64,000 bases of DNA from CAYJAD01 sp964370675 (lineage in GTDB: Bacteria > Desulfobacterota > Desulfovibrionia > Desulfovibrionales > Desulfovibrionaceae): assembly GCA_964370675.1 (NCBI GenBank), contig CAYJKC010000003.1, forward strand, positions 34,954-98,953, given 5' to 3'. A model generated the notes under the pieces. It was not told the DNA's origin and searched no databases. It worked only from the letters and a program-made list of their open reading frames with translations. Below are positions 27,801 to 36,912 of the stretch, in pieces. Position 1 is the stretch's first letter; every line of letters starts with the position of its first letter. The translations under genes were made by a program, and so were the position numbers.

Positions 27801-28580
27801 ATGAAAACTACTATTATCCTTATTCTTTTAAGTGCTTTACTTTTATCTATTGGCAATACAAGCTTAGCCAAACCACAACTAAATCTCTATTTAGGTGTAC
27901 CATATATGGCAAATCCCCTTGGAGAAGGAGAACAAAGCCCTTATGCACCCATGCCGCTTTTTAGAGAAGATGGTTTTGATTGTACAACATATGTAGAAAC
28001 AGTTTTGGCCCATTACAAATCTCATCAAAATAAGCATGACTTTAACAATACATTGATGCAAATACGTTATATTGATGGAAAAATAGATTTTTTTTCACGC
28101 GCGCACTTAATGGAATATCATTGGATACCAAATGCTATTAAGTACAAATTTATAAAACCATACCCTCTTACAAACACAATAAATACAGAAAGTACATTTA
28201 ATTTACGCCAATGGTTCTTGAAAAACTCTTTGATTAGCAACAAAGACGAACAATATATGAAGAATGCACTTATGCAACCCACTAAAATTAAATCAAGCAT
28301 ATCATATATTCCATCAAATTTAATATCTCGAAACCTAATCAATTCTCTACCTAACATGATGGTAGTTTTTTTTGTAAAAGCATTACCAGCCAACTCATGG
28401 CTTGGGCAAGATCAAGCCCAAAAAATGATTACACACATGGGCTTGCTAATTGACAAATCTCTTTATCACGCCAGCCGCACCAACAAAAAAGTCTTAAAAA
28501 TTGACTTACAAGCTTATCTAAAAACTGCGCCATCCATCATTGGCATTAGCCTTTATGAAGTTCGAAACACAACATTCTAA
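27801..28580 (+). CDS. DUF1460 (N-acetylmuramoyl-L-alanine amidase-like) secreted protein
   Basis: About 259 residues from the ATG at 27801, which gives a clean signal peptide (KTT, a Leu/Ile-rich core, cleavage after NTSLA). The mature protein matches DUF1460: YLGVPYMANPLGEGE, then DGFDCTTYVETVLA with the likely nucleophile Cys, FSRAHLMEYHWIPNA, and THMGLLI with the likely catalytic His. The fold is NlpC/P60-like, and characterised relatives cut peptidoglycan amides, so a periplasmic cell-wall role is likely. The frame extends 20 codons upstream without support. It stands alone, 370 bases before the TolC-like gene. Confidence 0.8.
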   Translation: MKTTIILILLSALLLSIGNTSLAKPQLNLYLGVPYMANPLGEGEQSPYAPMPLFREDGFDCTTYVETVLAHYKSHQNKHDFNNTLMQIRYIDGKIDFFSRAHLMEYHWIPNAIKYKFIKPYPLTNTINTESTFNLRQWFLKNSLISNKDEQYMKNALMQPTKIKSSISYIPSNLISRNLINSLPNMMVVFFVKALPANSWLGQDQAQKMITHMGLLIDKSLYHASRTNKKVLKIDLQAYLKTAPSIIGISLYEVRNTTF

Positions 28581-28950
28581 TATTCAAAACATTTACATAT
28601 AATACTTTAACTATGAAATATTACGACTATCTGCGCTGAAATATTTTTTCAAACATTAATATGGTTCATAAGTGCAACTTTTTGCAAAAAATTTATGGGT
28701 TGCTTTTTTAGCTAGTCAATGTCGACTAACTAAAAGTCGTGGCAATAGCTACTAACATACTCATGTATACAGAATACAATTCTATAACTTATTAAAATTA
28801 CATAATGAATACTCTAGAAACAGTCTATATATAGTCAAAAAACCACAAAAATGTATTTTTTTTCTTGATACGCAAAAAAAACTTGATTTTTGTTTAGTGT
28901 GGTGCTAAATAAGAATCATTGAAAAACGATTAACATTCAAAGGGGTAGCT
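28581..28950. other. Intergenic region upstream of the TolC-like gene
   Basis: About 370 very AT-rich bases with no gene. A small inverted repeat TAGTC...GACTA lies near 28715-28730. The candidate promoter at 28883-28911 is the only other feature seen. Confidence 0.5.
28883..28911 (+). promoter_or_regulatory. Candidate sigma-70 promoter of the TolC-like gene
   Basis: TTGATT (28883-28888), a 17-base spacer and TAAATA (28906-28911), 40 bases before the ATG. The strong binding site AAGGGG follows, 5 bases before the start codon. Confidence 0.5.
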
Positions 28951-30381
28951 ATGTTAAAAAGATTAAGTCCAGTTTTTTATTTATTATTGTTTACCGTGGT
29001 GGCAACGCCTAGTTTTGCCGCCCAAACAAAAGACACATCAAAAATGTGGGGTAATGGTAAGGCAAGCGGAGTGCCTTATGAATTAAAGGAAGAAAACCCA
29101 CCAGCAGGTAATGCTACAACCATGTCAGAAACAGTTAATGCTGTTATACAAACACACAAATCCTTGAAAGCTATTCAAGAAAATAGAGTTACAGCTCAAC
29201 ACGAACTCTCTCGCTCTAAAGCTGGTTATGGTCCACGTTTAGACTTAACTGCCAGTGGCGGTATGAGTAATCTTAGCGACTCCACAACTCGTAGTTTGCA
29301 TAAAGAGTCTAACTTTTACGGAGTAGGTCAAGTACAACTCTTACTTACTCAGCCCATTTGGGACGGATTTGCTACTCGTAGCCGTGTGCGCGCAAGTCAA
29401 GGCGTACTTGATTCTACCACAAGTCGCGTTATAGACAATGCCACAACTCTTGCTCTTGATGGTATCATTGCTCACGTTGACCTTATTTGGCGTCGCATTA
29501 CAGTTGACTTATCACAAGACAATGTAGCTACTCACGAAAGAATTTTAGCTCTTACTCGTGACCGTGAAGCAACTGGCGCTGACACCATTGCTAACGTAAC
29601 TCAAACTCAAGGTCGTTTAATTAATGCTTTAAGCACCTTAGAAGATTCAAAAGCATCTTTAATTCAAGGTGAAGATTCCTATAAACGCCTTACTGAATTA
29701 CCAGTGCCAACTTCTCTTGGTCCAATTAAACAACCCATTAAAATGTTTTCTAGTCCACAAGAAGTTATTGACTATGCTAAAACAAATAACCCGAAGATTG
29801 TTGCATTCTTAGCAGATGTTCGCACAGCTCAAGCCAATAAAGAGCTTTCTGACTCTGCATTTTATCCAACTTTTAATATTGAAGCTGGACCAAGCTTCAC
29901 TACCACTGGGTATAGAAATACTGATACAGAAGACTATTGGACTTCTGGTATGGATGTACGTGGTACTATGGTTTGGAATTTATTTAATAGTGGTGCAGAT
30001 TGGCATGCTAGCAAAGCTTCTGCAGCTCGTGTACGAGAAGCAAGATACACTGCTAACAGCTCTTTAGATGACATTACTTTACAAATTAATAATTCTTGGA
30101 CTGATTATCAAACTGCAGTAACTCAGCTATCATACCACTTAGAAGCCATTGGTTACAACATCCAAACTCGTGATCTTTACATGGAACAATTTCTAATTGG
30201 TCAGCGTACTCTTTTAGACGTACTTGATGCTGAAAGTGAACTATATAATTCTGAAATTCAAGCTGTTACTGCTCGTGCCAATATCATCATTAGTGCTTAC
30301 ACTCTTTATGCTTTGGCTGGTATGCTACTCCCTGAACTTCAGATTCCAGCAGACAATGTTTTAGTCACACCTGCTCAATAA
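28951..30381 (+). CDS. TolC-family outer-membrane channel of a type I secretion system
   Basis: 476 residues with a signal peptide (cleavage after TPSFA near residue 24). Two OEP repeats are visible: a first with AVIQTHKSLKAIQENRVTAQHELSRSKAGYGPRLDL, and a second ending GQRTLLDVLDAESELYNSEIQAVTARA. These are the helical-hairpin and strand elements of TolC/LapE. Its position before an HlyB/HlyD-type pair suggests it is the outer-membrane part of that exporter, although a strong terminator (30400-30438) separates it from them, so it can be transcribed independently. Confidence 0.9.
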   Translation: MLKRLSPVFYLLLFTVVATPSFAAQTKDTSKMWGNGKASGVPYELKEENPPAGNATTMSETVNAVIQTHKSLKAIQENRVTAQHELSRSKAGYGPRLDLTASGGMSNLSDSTTRSLHKESNFYGVGQVQLLLTQPIWDGFATRSRVRASQGVLDSTTSRVIDNATTLALDGIIAHVDLIWRRITVDLSQDNVATHERILALTRDREATGADTIANVTQTQGRLINALSTLEDSKASLIQGEDSYKRLTELPVPTSLGPIKQPIKMFSSPQEVIDYAKTNNPKIVAFLADVRTAQANKELSDSAFYPTFNIEAGPSFTTTGYRNTDTEDYWTSGMDVRGTMVWNLFNSGADWHASKASAARVREARYTANSSLDDITLQINNSWTDYQTAVTQLSYHLEAIGYNIQTRDLYMEQFLIGQRTLLDVLDAESELYNSEIQAVTARANIIISAYTLYALAGMLLPELQIPADNVLVTPAQ

Positions 30382-30399
30382 ATATTATATAAAATATAC

Positions 30400-30438
30400 A
30401 AAAAAAGTCGGTTTTGCTTAGCAAATCCGACTTTTTTT
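30400..30438 (+). terminator. Intrinsic terminator after the TolC-like gene
   Basis: AAAAAAAGTCGGTTTTGC pairs with GCAAATCCGACTTTTTTT (one mismatch) around loop TTA, ending in a T-run. It begins 19 bases after the stop codon. Confidence 0.85.
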
Positions 30439-30666
30439 GTATACAATAGCATCCAGAAAATAACTTTTTTGTCAAAAAAAAATTTTTTTTATTTATTAAT
30501 TCAGTGATAAATAAATAACTTTCATAATTAATCACTATTAGATTTCAATTAATGACTTATAAAATACAAATAAAATGTTTTATATCAATAACTAATTTAT
30601 TGACAAGCAAGGCTTTTATTCTTATATTATTATCAACGAATAACCTTTACGCACAAGGCAGGTTCT

Positions 30667-33372
30667 ATGTTAAAAAACAATGCTCAAAATGTGCAAAAGG
30701 ATTTGAAATCAAACAACAATCAAAGTTCTTCTGCATTTAACAATATTTTTAACACACAAAATTTACATGATAATGATTTTTTAGATCATACCAGTCAAGC
30801 TGTGCCTAAAGATAATGTTACACACAACGGTCAACCTAGGGTGATGCCAACGAGAGCTTTTAATACCAAGGTAATTAGCTCTAATACACAAGGGACACAA
30901 AATATAATGTCAAATAATACTTCCAAGAAAAACACGGCAACAGAAGCGTCATCTCCATTAGCTGAAAAAAAAATAAACCAAACTCAAGCAAAAGCTTCCG
31001 ACAATGCTCAGACTTTAACTAAGGTCAATGCTACACATGAGGCGCAGGCTATGACCCAAAATTTGGCTCAAGATAAAGTGCCAACGCAGCCTCAAGCTCA
31101 AGCAGCAAATCAGGTACCATCGTCTGGTGATGCTGCTACGCCCAATACAAACCAAGAGCAAGTACCACAAAAAGAAGCTGAAGCATTTGCACAATTATCT
31201 CCATCGGAAGTCGATTTTATTCCGCCACTATTGCGTAGTTTAAGTACATTAATGCGTTTACGTGGAAAAAACATTTCAGCACAATATTTATATGCTGGTC
31301 TTGCTGGCGTTGGTGAGGTAACACCTGGTGAATGCATGCGTGCTGCAGCGCGAGTTGGCTTACAAGCACGTATAATTCCGCGCCACAACATACAAGACAT
31401 TTCCCCCATGACTTTACCCTGTGTACTGCTATTACAAAACGGTCGTTCTTGTGTGCTTACGGCTTTTAAGCGTCAAGTAGCCACAGTAATCTTCCCAGAA
31501 TCAGGGGAAGAACCATATCAAGTTAACATAGATACATTAAATAGAGATTATACAGGCTATGCAGCTTTTGGTTCCATTGAAAAGAAAGCAGATAAGCGTA
31601 TAGACACCTTTAGACATGAAGCAGGTAAACGCTGGTTTTGGGATGCTATTAGACACTATGGTCCCATTTATCGCCATGCAGCTTTTGCCAGTGTAATAAT
31701 AAATTTGATTGCTCTTGGCAGTCCTTTATTTGTTATGAATGTTTATGATCGGGTAGTTCCAAACCATGCTCTTGAAACATTGTGGGTATTAGCGCTTGGC
31801 ATAACTCTCGCTTATTTATTTGACTTTTTATTAAGAACTTTACGTAACTACTTTGTTGATACGGCGGGGCGTAATGCTGACGTGGTAATTTCAAGTATGC
31901 TGGTAGATAAAGTGTTAACCATGCAACTTGACCACAAACCAGAGTCTACTGGAGCTCTTGTTAATAATGTTAGAGAGTTCGAAGCATTACGTGAATTTTT
32001 TAGCTCATCAACCTTGCTTTCGTGCATAGACCTACCATTCTTATTTCTTTTCCTCCTATGCTTAAGCTTTATTGGTGGTCCATTGGTGCTCTTACCACTT
32101 ATAGCCATGCCTATTATGTTTGGTGCTGGGTTTATCTTGCAATCACTTGCTAAGCGTGCCGCAGAAAAAAGCTATGCCCAGAGCATGCATAAAAATGCCC
32201 TACTCACTGAAATGGTTAATGGTCTTGAAACTCTAAAGTGCTGCCAAGGCGAAAACCGCATGCAACGTGTGTGGGAAACTGTTGTTGAAAACTCAGCTCA
32301 AGCCAATGCCGAAACCAAGAAATATGGTTCTTTAGCTGTTGGTTTTTCGGTATTTATCACTCAATTTGTCACAGTAGGTATGGTGGTTTGGGGTGTATAC
32401 CTTATTGCAGAGGGAACCCTTACTATGGGTGGACTAATTGGTTGTAACATCTTAGCTGGTCGCGCCATGGCACCACTTATGCAAATGGCCGGCCTTATTA
32501 CACGCTTCCAAAATTCACGCATTTCTTTGGATGCACTAAATATGCTCATGGCTCTACCATCTGAAGACAGACAAGCTCAAGCCACGGTTGATTTTGGTCC
32601 ATTGCAACCGTCATTTACTTTTGAAAATGTAAGCTTTGCTTATCCCAATTCAGCACGCACTGCAGTAGAAAATCTATCCTTACACATTGAACCAGGTGAA
32701 AAAGTTGGTGTTATTGGGCGTATGGGCTCGGGCAAATCCACGTTAATTCGACTACTTATTGGTTTATACCAACCTAAAGACGGTGCGGTAAAATTTGGAG
32801 GTGTGGATATTCGCCAACTAGCTGGTGCAGATTTACGCGCAAGAGTTGGCTTTGCACCACAAGATACTGTACTATTTTATGGTAGTATACGCGATAATAT
32901 TGTGCTTGGTGATCCAAGTGTTAACGATTTACGAACCATTAGAGCCGCTAATTTATCCGGTGTTATTGAATTTGTTCGCACCAATCCCGAAGGTTTTGGA
33001 GCACAAGTGGGTGAACAAGGTAAAGCCCTTTCTGGTGGTCAACGCCAAGCTATTGGTCTTGCAAGGGCCCTTGTGCGTGACCCAGAAGTGCTTATATTAG
33101 ATGAACCAACCAGTAATATGGACACTTCTTCAGAGCAAGCCGTACAAGCTAGACTCATGAAGATTATGCAACATAAAACATTGATTCTTGTAACCCATCG
33201 TATGAGCATGCTTAAAATGGTGGACAGGTTAATTGTTATGGATCATGGGCGCATCGTAGCAGATGGTCCTAAAGAAGAAGTTATACAAAAATTACGTTCT
33301 GCAATACCGCAAGCTGCTAAAAAAGAAATGGAAGTTAGCGATTTAACAGAACAAGCAAACAAAATAGCTTAA
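30667..33372 (+). CDS. Type I secretion ABC transporter (LapB/HlyB-like) with long N-terminal extension
   Basis: 901 residues. Residues 1-175 are low-complexity, rich in Gln, Asn, Ala and Thr, and look disordered. Residues about 180-320 resemble the C39-like domain of LapB/HlyB but lack the catalytic Cys (LRSLSTLMRLRGK), so it should bind substrate rather than cut it. Membrane segments follow (about 340-600), then the ATPase: Walker A GRMGSGKST near 684, signature LSGGQRQ near 788, Walker B VLILDEPTS near 809. It should power export of a large adhesin or RTX-like protein. The ATG has AAGG 11 bases upstream. It is the first gene of a tight run ending at 40952. Confidence 0.92.
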   Translation: MLKNNAQNVQKDLKSNNNQSSSAFNNIFNTQNLHDNDFLDHTSQAVPKDNVTHNGQPRVMPTRAFNTKVISSNTQGTQNIMSNNTSKKNTATEASSPLAEKKINQTQAKASDNAQTLTKVNATHEAQAMTQNLAQDKVPTQPQAQAANQVPSSGDAATPNTNQEQVPQKEAEAFAQLSPSEVDFIPPLLRSLSTLMRLRGKNISAQYLYAGLAGVGEVTPGECMRAAARVGLQARIIPRHNIQDISPMTLPCVLLLQNGRSCVLTAFKRQVATVIFPESGEEPYQVNIDTLNRDYTGYAAFGSIEKKADKRIDTFRHEAGKRWFWDAIRHYGPIYRHAAFASVIINLIALGSPLFVMNVYDRVVPNHALETLWVLALGITLAYLFDFLLRTLRNYFVDTAGRNADVVISSMLVDKVLTMQLDHKPESTGALVNNVREFEALREFFSSSTLLSCIDLPFLFLFLLCLSFIGGPLVLLPLIAMPIMFGAGFILQSLAKRAAEKSYAQSMHKNALLTEMVNGLETLKCCQGENRMQRVWETVVENSAQANAETKKYGSLAVGFSVFITQFVTVGMVVWGVYLIAEGTLTMGGLIGCNILAGRAMAPLMQMAGLITRFQNSRISLDALNMLMALPSEDRQAQATVDFGPLQPSFTFENVSFAYPNSARTAVENLSLHIEPGEKVGVIGRMGSGKSTLIRLLIGLYQPKDGAVKFGGVDIRQLAGADLRARVGFAPQDTVLFYGSIRDNIVLGDPSVNDLRTIRAANLSGVIEFVRTNPEGFGAQVGEQGKALSGGQRQAIGLARALVRDPEVLILDEPTSNMDTSSEQAVQARLMKIMQHKTLILVTHRMSMLKMVDRLIVMDHGRIVADGPKEEVIQKLRSAIPQAAKKEMEVSDLTEQANKIA

Positions 33373-33397
33373 CATACCTATTAGATTAGAGGTAATT

Positions 33398-34825
33398 ATG
33401 CAAAATAATGATGAAAATAAAGGTTTTTTTGCTAGTCTCAAAGACTTCATACAAGGCATTAGAGATGGAGGCTCATCCACCGGTTCTGATGACGACTTTC
33501 AGCGTCAAAAATTAGATACCTCTGAGCTTGTTTATGCTGATGTGGTTGAAGCTGCAATGCAACGTAAACCTACCGTTCAAGCCCGTTTATTATCAATAGC
33601 CACTGGTTTATTCATTGCTATTTTTATTGGTTGGGCAGCTTGGGCAGAAGTTGATGAAGTGACTCGCGCAGAAGGTAAAGTAATTGCATCTCAACGTACA
33701 CAAATTATTCAAAACCTAGAAGGTGGCATTTTACAAGACATATTAGTGCGCGAAGGTCAAACCATTACCAAGGGAACCCCACTTGCACGTATTGATAACG
33801 AAGTTGCCGCCAGTACATATAGAGATGCACTTAGCAAATCCTTAGAACATACTGCTGCAATTATTCGTCTTGAAGCAGAGTTATCCGATACTGAACCAGT
33901 GTATCCAGAAGAAATTATACGCGATGCACCTCAAATTATAGCTGACCAAAATGCAGCTTTAGCCGCGCGTAAATTACAACGTGATAGTGAAATTATTGTT
34001 CTAAAATCTCAATATGAGCAGCGTCTTCAAGAAGTGGAAGAACAACAAGCCCGCAAACGCTCTGTAGACCGTAATTTAGCTCTTGCCATTGAACAGCGAA
34101 ATACTGTTTTACCACTATTACAACGTAAAAACTATTCACGTATTGAATTCTTAAATCTTGAACAAGAAGTGGCAAACCTTGAAGGTGAGTTGGAAGGTCT
34201 TACGGTATCAATACCTAAGTCACAAGCAGCTGCCGACGAAGCATTGCAGCGCATTGCTTTTCGTGAAGCAGAACTTGATACAGCTATCACCGAAGAAATT
34301 AACGAACGTCGCACTGAGATGAATTCTCTAAAAGAGACTATTGCTGCTGGTAGTGACAGAGTAACACGTACTGTTGTACGCTCTCCTGTTAATGGCACAA
34401 TCCAACAAATTCATTTAAATACTTTAGGTGGTGTGGTAAAACCTGGTGAAGCTATTATGGAAGTAGTTCCCATCGACGATACTTTACTAGTAGAAGTTCG
34501 TGTACGCCCATCAGATGTAGCCTTTTTACATCCAGACCAAAAAGCAATGCTTAAATTTTCCGCTTATGATTTTGGAGTGTATGGCGGTCTTGACGGAGTA
34601 CTTGAGCAAATCAGTGCTGACACCATTGAAGATAAGCAAGGTGAAGTTTTTTATCTTGCTAAGTTGCGTACCAATAAAACAGGAATTACACATCGAGGAG
34701 AAACCTTGCCTATTATTCCAGGCATGACTGCTACTGCAGATATTCTCACCGGACGTAAGACCATTCTTGATTATATATTAAAACCAATCCTAAAAGCACA
34801 ACAAAACGCACTACGCGAAAGGTAG
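33398..34825 (+). CDS. HlyD/LapC-family membrane fusion protein
   Basis: 475 residues: a cytoplasmic N-terminus, one membrane segment (about 67-85, ATGLFIAIFIGWAAWAEV), then a periplasmic adaptor. EVTRAEGKVIASQRTQIIQNLEGGIL is the first lipoyl half; a long coiled coil covers residues about 170-310; the second lipoyl half VVRSPVNGTIQQIHLNTLGGVVKPGEAIMEVVP and a beta-barrel domain follow. This is the standard type I adaptor linking the ABC transporter to the TolC channel. The gene starts 25 bases after the ABC gene, with GAGG ahead of its ATG. Confidence 0.95.
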   Translation: MQNNDENKGFFASLKDFIQGIRDGGSSTGSDDDFQRQKLDTSELVYADVVEAAMQRKPTVQARLLSIATGLFIAIFIGWAAWAEVDEVTRAEGKVIASQRTQIIQNLEGGILQDILVREGQTITKGTPLARIDNEVAASTYRDALSKSLEHTAAIIRLEAELSDTEPVYPEEIIRDAPQIIADQNAALAARKLQRDSEIIVLKSQYEQRLQEVEEQQARKRSVDRNLALAIEQRNTVLPLLQRKNYSRIEFLNLEQEVANLEGELEGLTVSIPKSQAAADEALQRIAFREAELDTAITEEINERRTEMNSLKETIAAGSDRVTRTVVRSPVNGTIQQIHLNTLGGVVKPGEAIMEVVPIDDTLLVEVRVRPSDVAFLHPDQKAMLKFSAYDFGVYGGLDGVLEQISADTIEDKQGEVFYLAKLRTNKTGITHRGETLPIIPGMTATADILTGRKTILDYILKPILKAQQNALRER

Positions 34826-34831
34826 AATGGT

Positions 34832-36901
34832 ATGCGCCGAAATACGTCTGGTAACAAAATTCATTATCGCAGCTTTTGGCTTCTTGGCTTGCTGATGGTA
34901 GCCTTACTTTGTGTGACTTCTCTCTTTGCTTTTTACACTACTAGTTATGTAGCTGAAAGTATGGAAGAAAACCTTAACATCACCCTGTCATCCAACGCTA
35001 AAGGCAAAGCAGAGGCTATTGGTCTTTGGCTAAGTACTATAGATCATGACACAGAACGCTTTGTGGATAGAGATATGCTCCGCCTTTATTGTGCAGAATC
35101 TGTCATGAAAGCTCAAGGTACTGACACATCAGGTCATCTTGGGCAAATGGAAGCTATGCAAGAAGAGATAGGAGATCTTAAAAGTATTCGAGGTATTATC
35201 ATCCAACAACTTGAAACTTTTATTGAAACTACAAGCTTTACTGCTGGGGGCATTTGGGACTCCAACTTAAAAAATCTTCTCTTTACCAATGGCTTAGAAG
35301 AGACTCCAACACAAGAACAAAAGCAATTGATAGAACAAACCCTTAATACGGGTAAGGTATCATTTTCTAATGTACATAGTGGACTTGCAGGACTTATGCT
35401 TACCATGGTTTATCCTATTTTTCCACCTGAATATACCGAGTTACCAAAGGATAGAGCCATTGCTACCTTGCTTTTAGAAATTCCGCTAGAAGCACCGCTA
35501 TCTAAAATTCTTAAAAGTGCAGGACAAGATAGTAAAGAAATTTCGTCTTATCGTTTGTTCCAATGGACTGCTGACAGCAAATTACAATATATCAATTTAA
35601 AGACGGGCGAACTACTTCAAATTGGAGATTGGAAAACCCCTAAAAACGAAGTTTTACCTCTTTTAAAACGTGAACTGCCTGATGGTGAGTTTGTATATTC
35701 CTTCGGTGTACCCATTGTTAACCAAAATTTATTGGTCAGCAACGAAGAACCAGCACACATTGCAGAAGATTTTTATGCAAACTTCCGCAACTTTATGATT
35801 ATCTTTGTGGCTGGTGCCATTATTGTTACAGGTCTTTTACTTTGGGGATGCTGGTGGTTTTTTGTGGGTCGCCACGAACGCAAAGTTGAAGCTAGTATGC
35901 GTAAACTTAATGAAGATGTTAACACGCAACAACAAATTATTGATAGTATCAATGCAACTCTTGCTGATGGTGTTGTTTTAACAGATACCTTGGGTAATAT
36001 ACGCTACTCAAATACAAGCTTTGCCAAAATGGTGCATCACAATAGTGCAGATGATTTAGTTGGCTTTAAGATGGGTAGTATTCTACATCCTGATGCTGCT
36101 GAGATGCTTCAAGCTCATTTAGATAAAGTAGTAAATACTGAAAAACACCACGACTTTGAAGAAAAACTTACCATACAAGGCGAAGAGGTATATTGGCAGA
36201 CAATTTATACTCCATATTTTGGTAATCAAGAACACGTTACGGGAGTTGTGGCAGTTTATCGCGATACCACCAAAATAGTTAAAGAGCGTGAAGCCGAGCA
36301 AGCTAGAATTGAGCAACTAATTCAAGTATTAACTATGTCAGTTGGCTTGGTTAACCCATACCTTAGAGGACACTCAATGCATATGGGGCAGTTGGCTGAA
36401 AGTTTAGCAAATTTAATGGAATGCACTAAAGAAGAGCAAAAAACCATTGGTATGGCCGCAGCCCTTAGCCAAATGGGTATGATTAGCTTGCCAAAAGAAA
36501 TTATAAATAAAAAAGGCGCGCTTACTGAAACTGAGCGCGAAGTTATGAGAACTCACGTGACCAAAACATGTGATATGCTAGCTGACTTTGATTTTGGCTT
36601 GCCTGTGCAAGAAACAATTTTACAGATGAATGAAAATATGGACGGCAGCGGCTATCCAAACAAATTAAAAGGTGAAGAAATCAGCATGCTTGCGCGGATT
36701 TTGCACATTGCAAACTCTTTTTGCGCTATCTTGCGCCCCCGTGTATATAGGCAAGCTAGATCGCTAGCTGATACCATAGCCATATTAGATAAAGAGCAAA
36801 GCATTTATGATTCAGAAGTTTTGAAAGCACTAAAAATATTTGTTATTAGTCCAGAAGGAAAGGAATTCGTTAATAAGTTACAACGTAAAAAAGAAAAATA
36901 A
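34832..36901 (+). CDS. Membrane PAS sensor with degenerate HD-GYP domain (LapD-analogue candidate 1)
   Basis: 689 residues. TM1 is about 15-35, a periplasmic Cache-like domain 40-315, TM2 320-345, PAS about 365-480, and an HD-GYP-like domain 500-645. The HD-GYP frame is clear (RGHSMHMGQLA, LTETEREVMRTH, DGSGYP at 604-609), but the HD pair is Ser-Gln (546-547, ALSQMGMISLP), HHE is MNE (599-601), and the later metal-site Asp is Asn in HIANSFCAIL. Phosphodiesterase activity is therefore unlikely; a c-di-GMP-binding or purely structural switch is inferred. It starts 6 bases after the adaptor gene. Confidence 0.88.
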   Translation: MRRNTSGNKIHYRSFWLLGLLMVALLCVTSLFAFYTTSYVAESMEENLNITLSSNAKGKAEAIGLWLSTIDHDTERFVDRDMLRLYCAESVMKAQGTDTSGHLGQMEAMQEEIGDLKSIRGIIIQQLETFIETTSFTAGGIWDSNLKNLLFTNGLEETPTQEQKQLIEQTLNTGKVSFSNVHSGLAGLMLTMVYPIFPPEYTELPKDRAIATLLLEIPLEAPLSKILKSAGQDSKEISSYRLFQWTADSKLQYINLKTGELLQIGDWKTPKNEVLPLLKRELPDGEFVYSFGVPIVNQNLLVSNEEPAHIAEDFYANFRNFMIIFVAGAIIVTGLLLWGCWWFFVGRHERKVEASMRKLNEDVNTQQQIIDSINATLADGVVLTDTLGNIRYSNTSFAKMVHHNSADDLVGFKMGSILHPDAAEMLQAHLDKVVNTEKHHDFEEKLTIQGEEVYWQTIYTPYFGNQEHVTGVVAVYRDTTKIVKEREAEQARIEQLIQVLTMSVGLVNPYLRGHSMHMGQLAESLANLMECTKEEQKTIGMAAALSQMGMISLPKEIINKKGALTETEREVMRTHVTKTCDMLADFDFGLPVQETILQMNENMDGSGYPNKLKGEEISMLARILHIANSFCAILRPRVYRQARSLADTIAILDKEQSIYDSEVLKALKIFVISPEGKEFVNKLQRKKEK

Positions 36902-36912
36902 TAGGGGATGGT

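Noticed and set aside
28951..30438. TolC-like gene as first gene of the same transcript as the exporter
   Set aside because: A strong terminator and a 285-base gap separate it from the ABC gene, so common transcription is not supported, although functional association is likely.
30552..30740. 62-codon plus-strand frame before the type I ABC transporter gene
   Set aside because: It overlaps the start of the transporter in another frame and has no binding site or family match.
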